From positions 1-6,819 of the forward strand of contig JAAYLF010000127.1 in assembly GCA_012522035.1 (NCBI GenBank): a stretch of 6,819 bases of DNA, in the 5' to 3' direction. Positions 6,145 through 6,819 of this stretch are shown one piece after another. Origin of the DNA: Clostridiaceae bacterium (lineage in GTDB: Bacteria > Bacillota > Clostridia > UBA1212 > DUPL01). The position numbers and the translations under genes are program-made. Every line of letters starts with the position of its first letter. Position 1 is the stretch's first letter. Under the pieces are notes generated by a model that did not search any database, was not told where the DNA came from, and was given only the letters and a program-made list of their open reading frames with translations.

Positions 6145-6771
6145 ATGAAACGTGCTAAGTCGAAGAATTTGATGGGACAAGGATTGGCATTAATTTCAGG
6201 TTACGACATCTTTGGAACTGAAACAGAGACGGAAGAAGTCGAACTGGTAAATGAAGTCGAAGAGAAAAAAGTTAAGGAGAAGGAGAAAGATAGGGATAAG
6301 GAGAAGAGGGAACGAAAGATGAAAGCCGAGAATACTGGTGACAGTGTGGACACCGTAATATCCAAGGATACACAATTGAATGGATCAATATCCAGCAACA
6401 GCAATATCAAGGTTTATGGAATAGTAAAAGGTAATATTACAAGTGAAAACAATATTGTCATAATGGGAGAAGTTGAAGGCGATATTATTGGAAAATCAGT
6501 TGAGATTTTAAATGGAAATGTTGTTGGAAACATAAAGAGTGAAACTTTGGTTAAAATCTCTGACAATTCAATGTTGAAAGGCGACATTGTTTGTCAATCT
6601 TTTGAACTAAATGGACAAGTGGAAGGAAATGCATTGGTTCACAACACCGCAACCCTTGGTAATTGTGCTGTTATATATGGAAACATTGAAGCACAAAACC
6701 TCTCGATTCAGGAAGGTGCAATAGTCGATGGAACGATAAAGGTAGTAAAGGACAATACCCATACAGCGTAG
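6145..6771 (+). CDS. Bactofilin-family cytoskeletal protein with a charged N-terminal extension
   Basis: The protein has 208 residues. Residues about 68-200 form the bactofilin (DUF583) domain: short repeating beta-strand turns rich in G, N, I and V, such as TQLNGSISSNSNIKVYGIVK, GEVEGDIIG, NGNVVGNI and NGQVEGNALV, predicting a right-handed beta-helix. Bactofilins polymerise without nucleotide into filaments and act as scaffolds for cell-shape, wall-synthesis or envelope proteins, usually at the inner face of the membrane. The first 30 residues (MKRAKSKNLMGQ...) contain no convincing membrane helix. Residues about 31-61 are almost all E, K, R and D (KVKEKEKDRDKEKRERK), likely a long charged helix. 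The corresponding DNA (about 6226-6330) is purine-rich. No wall hydrolase or wall synthase gene adjoins it in the window; its only neighbour is the membrane sensor-regulator 110 bases upstream. The family is clear from the repeats; its client is unknown. Confidence 0.9.
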   Translation: MKRAKSKNLMGQGLALISGYDIFGTETETEEVELVNEVEEKKVKEKEKDRDKEKRERKMKAENTGDSVDTVISKDTQLNGSISSNSNIKVYGIVKGNITSENNIVIMGEVEGDIIGKSVEILNGNVVGNIKSETLVKISDNSMLKGDIVCQSFELNGQVEGNALVHNTATLGNCAVIYGNIEAQNLSIQEGAIVDGTIKVVKDNTHTA

Positions 6772-6819
6772 CACTCGCAAATAGTACTATATGACAGTGT
6801 AAGTTCGAAGAATATTGAT

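Noticed and set aside
6201..6410. Minus-strand frame rich in Ser, Phe and Leu
   Set aside because: It is the complement of the purine-rich DNA encoding the charged bactofilin extension, so its hydrophobic look is a composition artefact.
6781..6790. Palindrome ATAGTACTAT downstream of bactofilin
   Set aside because: It is a perfect 10-base palindrome, but it is short and AT-rich with no supporting context before the window ends; chance is likely.

Overview
The window looks like chromosomal DNA of a low-to-moderate GC, Gram-positive anaerobe of the Clostridia, possibly a polysaccharide-degrading one. This is inferred from strong AAGGAGG-type ribosome binding sites, tight gene spacing, an AT-rich intrinsic terminator, a surface glycoside hydrolase with Ig-like and lectin-like modules, a 7TM NarL-type sensor kinase and a bactofilin. 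I cannot name the species from sequence alone. All five genes are on the + strand and no non-coding stretch exceeds about 110 bases. I see no rRNA, tRNA, CRISPR array, insertion sequence or phage gene.

Layout. (1) 1-1835 is the 3' part of a large surface glycosidase gene, most likely family GH2 of the exo-glucosaminidase/mannosidase type. It ends in FN3, SbsA-like Ig, LamG-like and BIG2 modules and a C-terminal membrane anchor. (2) 1868-2380 is a complete non-haem ferritin with its own apparent extended -10 promoter, which overlaps the stop codon of the hydrolase. (3) 2409-3611 is a Gfo/Idh/MocA-fold protein whose motifs match the GH109 NAD-dependent glycosidases better than ordinary sugar dehydrogenases. 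A clear hairpin terminator at 3617-3657 closes this group. (4) 3719-6034 is a single polypeptide joining a 7TM-PAS sensor histidine kinase to a complete NarL/LuxR response regulator, giving a membrane-tethered one-protein two-component system. (5) 6145-6771 is a bactofilin with a highly charged N-terminal extension.

How they may fit together. Genes 1 and 3 could both handle (amino)sugar glycosides, one outside the cell and one in the cytoplasm. The ferritin lies between them without an obvious functional link. Genes 4 and 5 form a second block concerned with the envelope: a membrane sensor-regulator followed by a cytoskeletal scaffold, separated by a 110-base gap holding a possible sigma-54-like element and three TTGCCC repeats. 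The observations most worth pursuing are the GH109-like active site in gene 3 and the kinase-regulator fusion in gene 4, which may also contain an internal start for a free regulator. Neither proves a new system; both are specific and testable.
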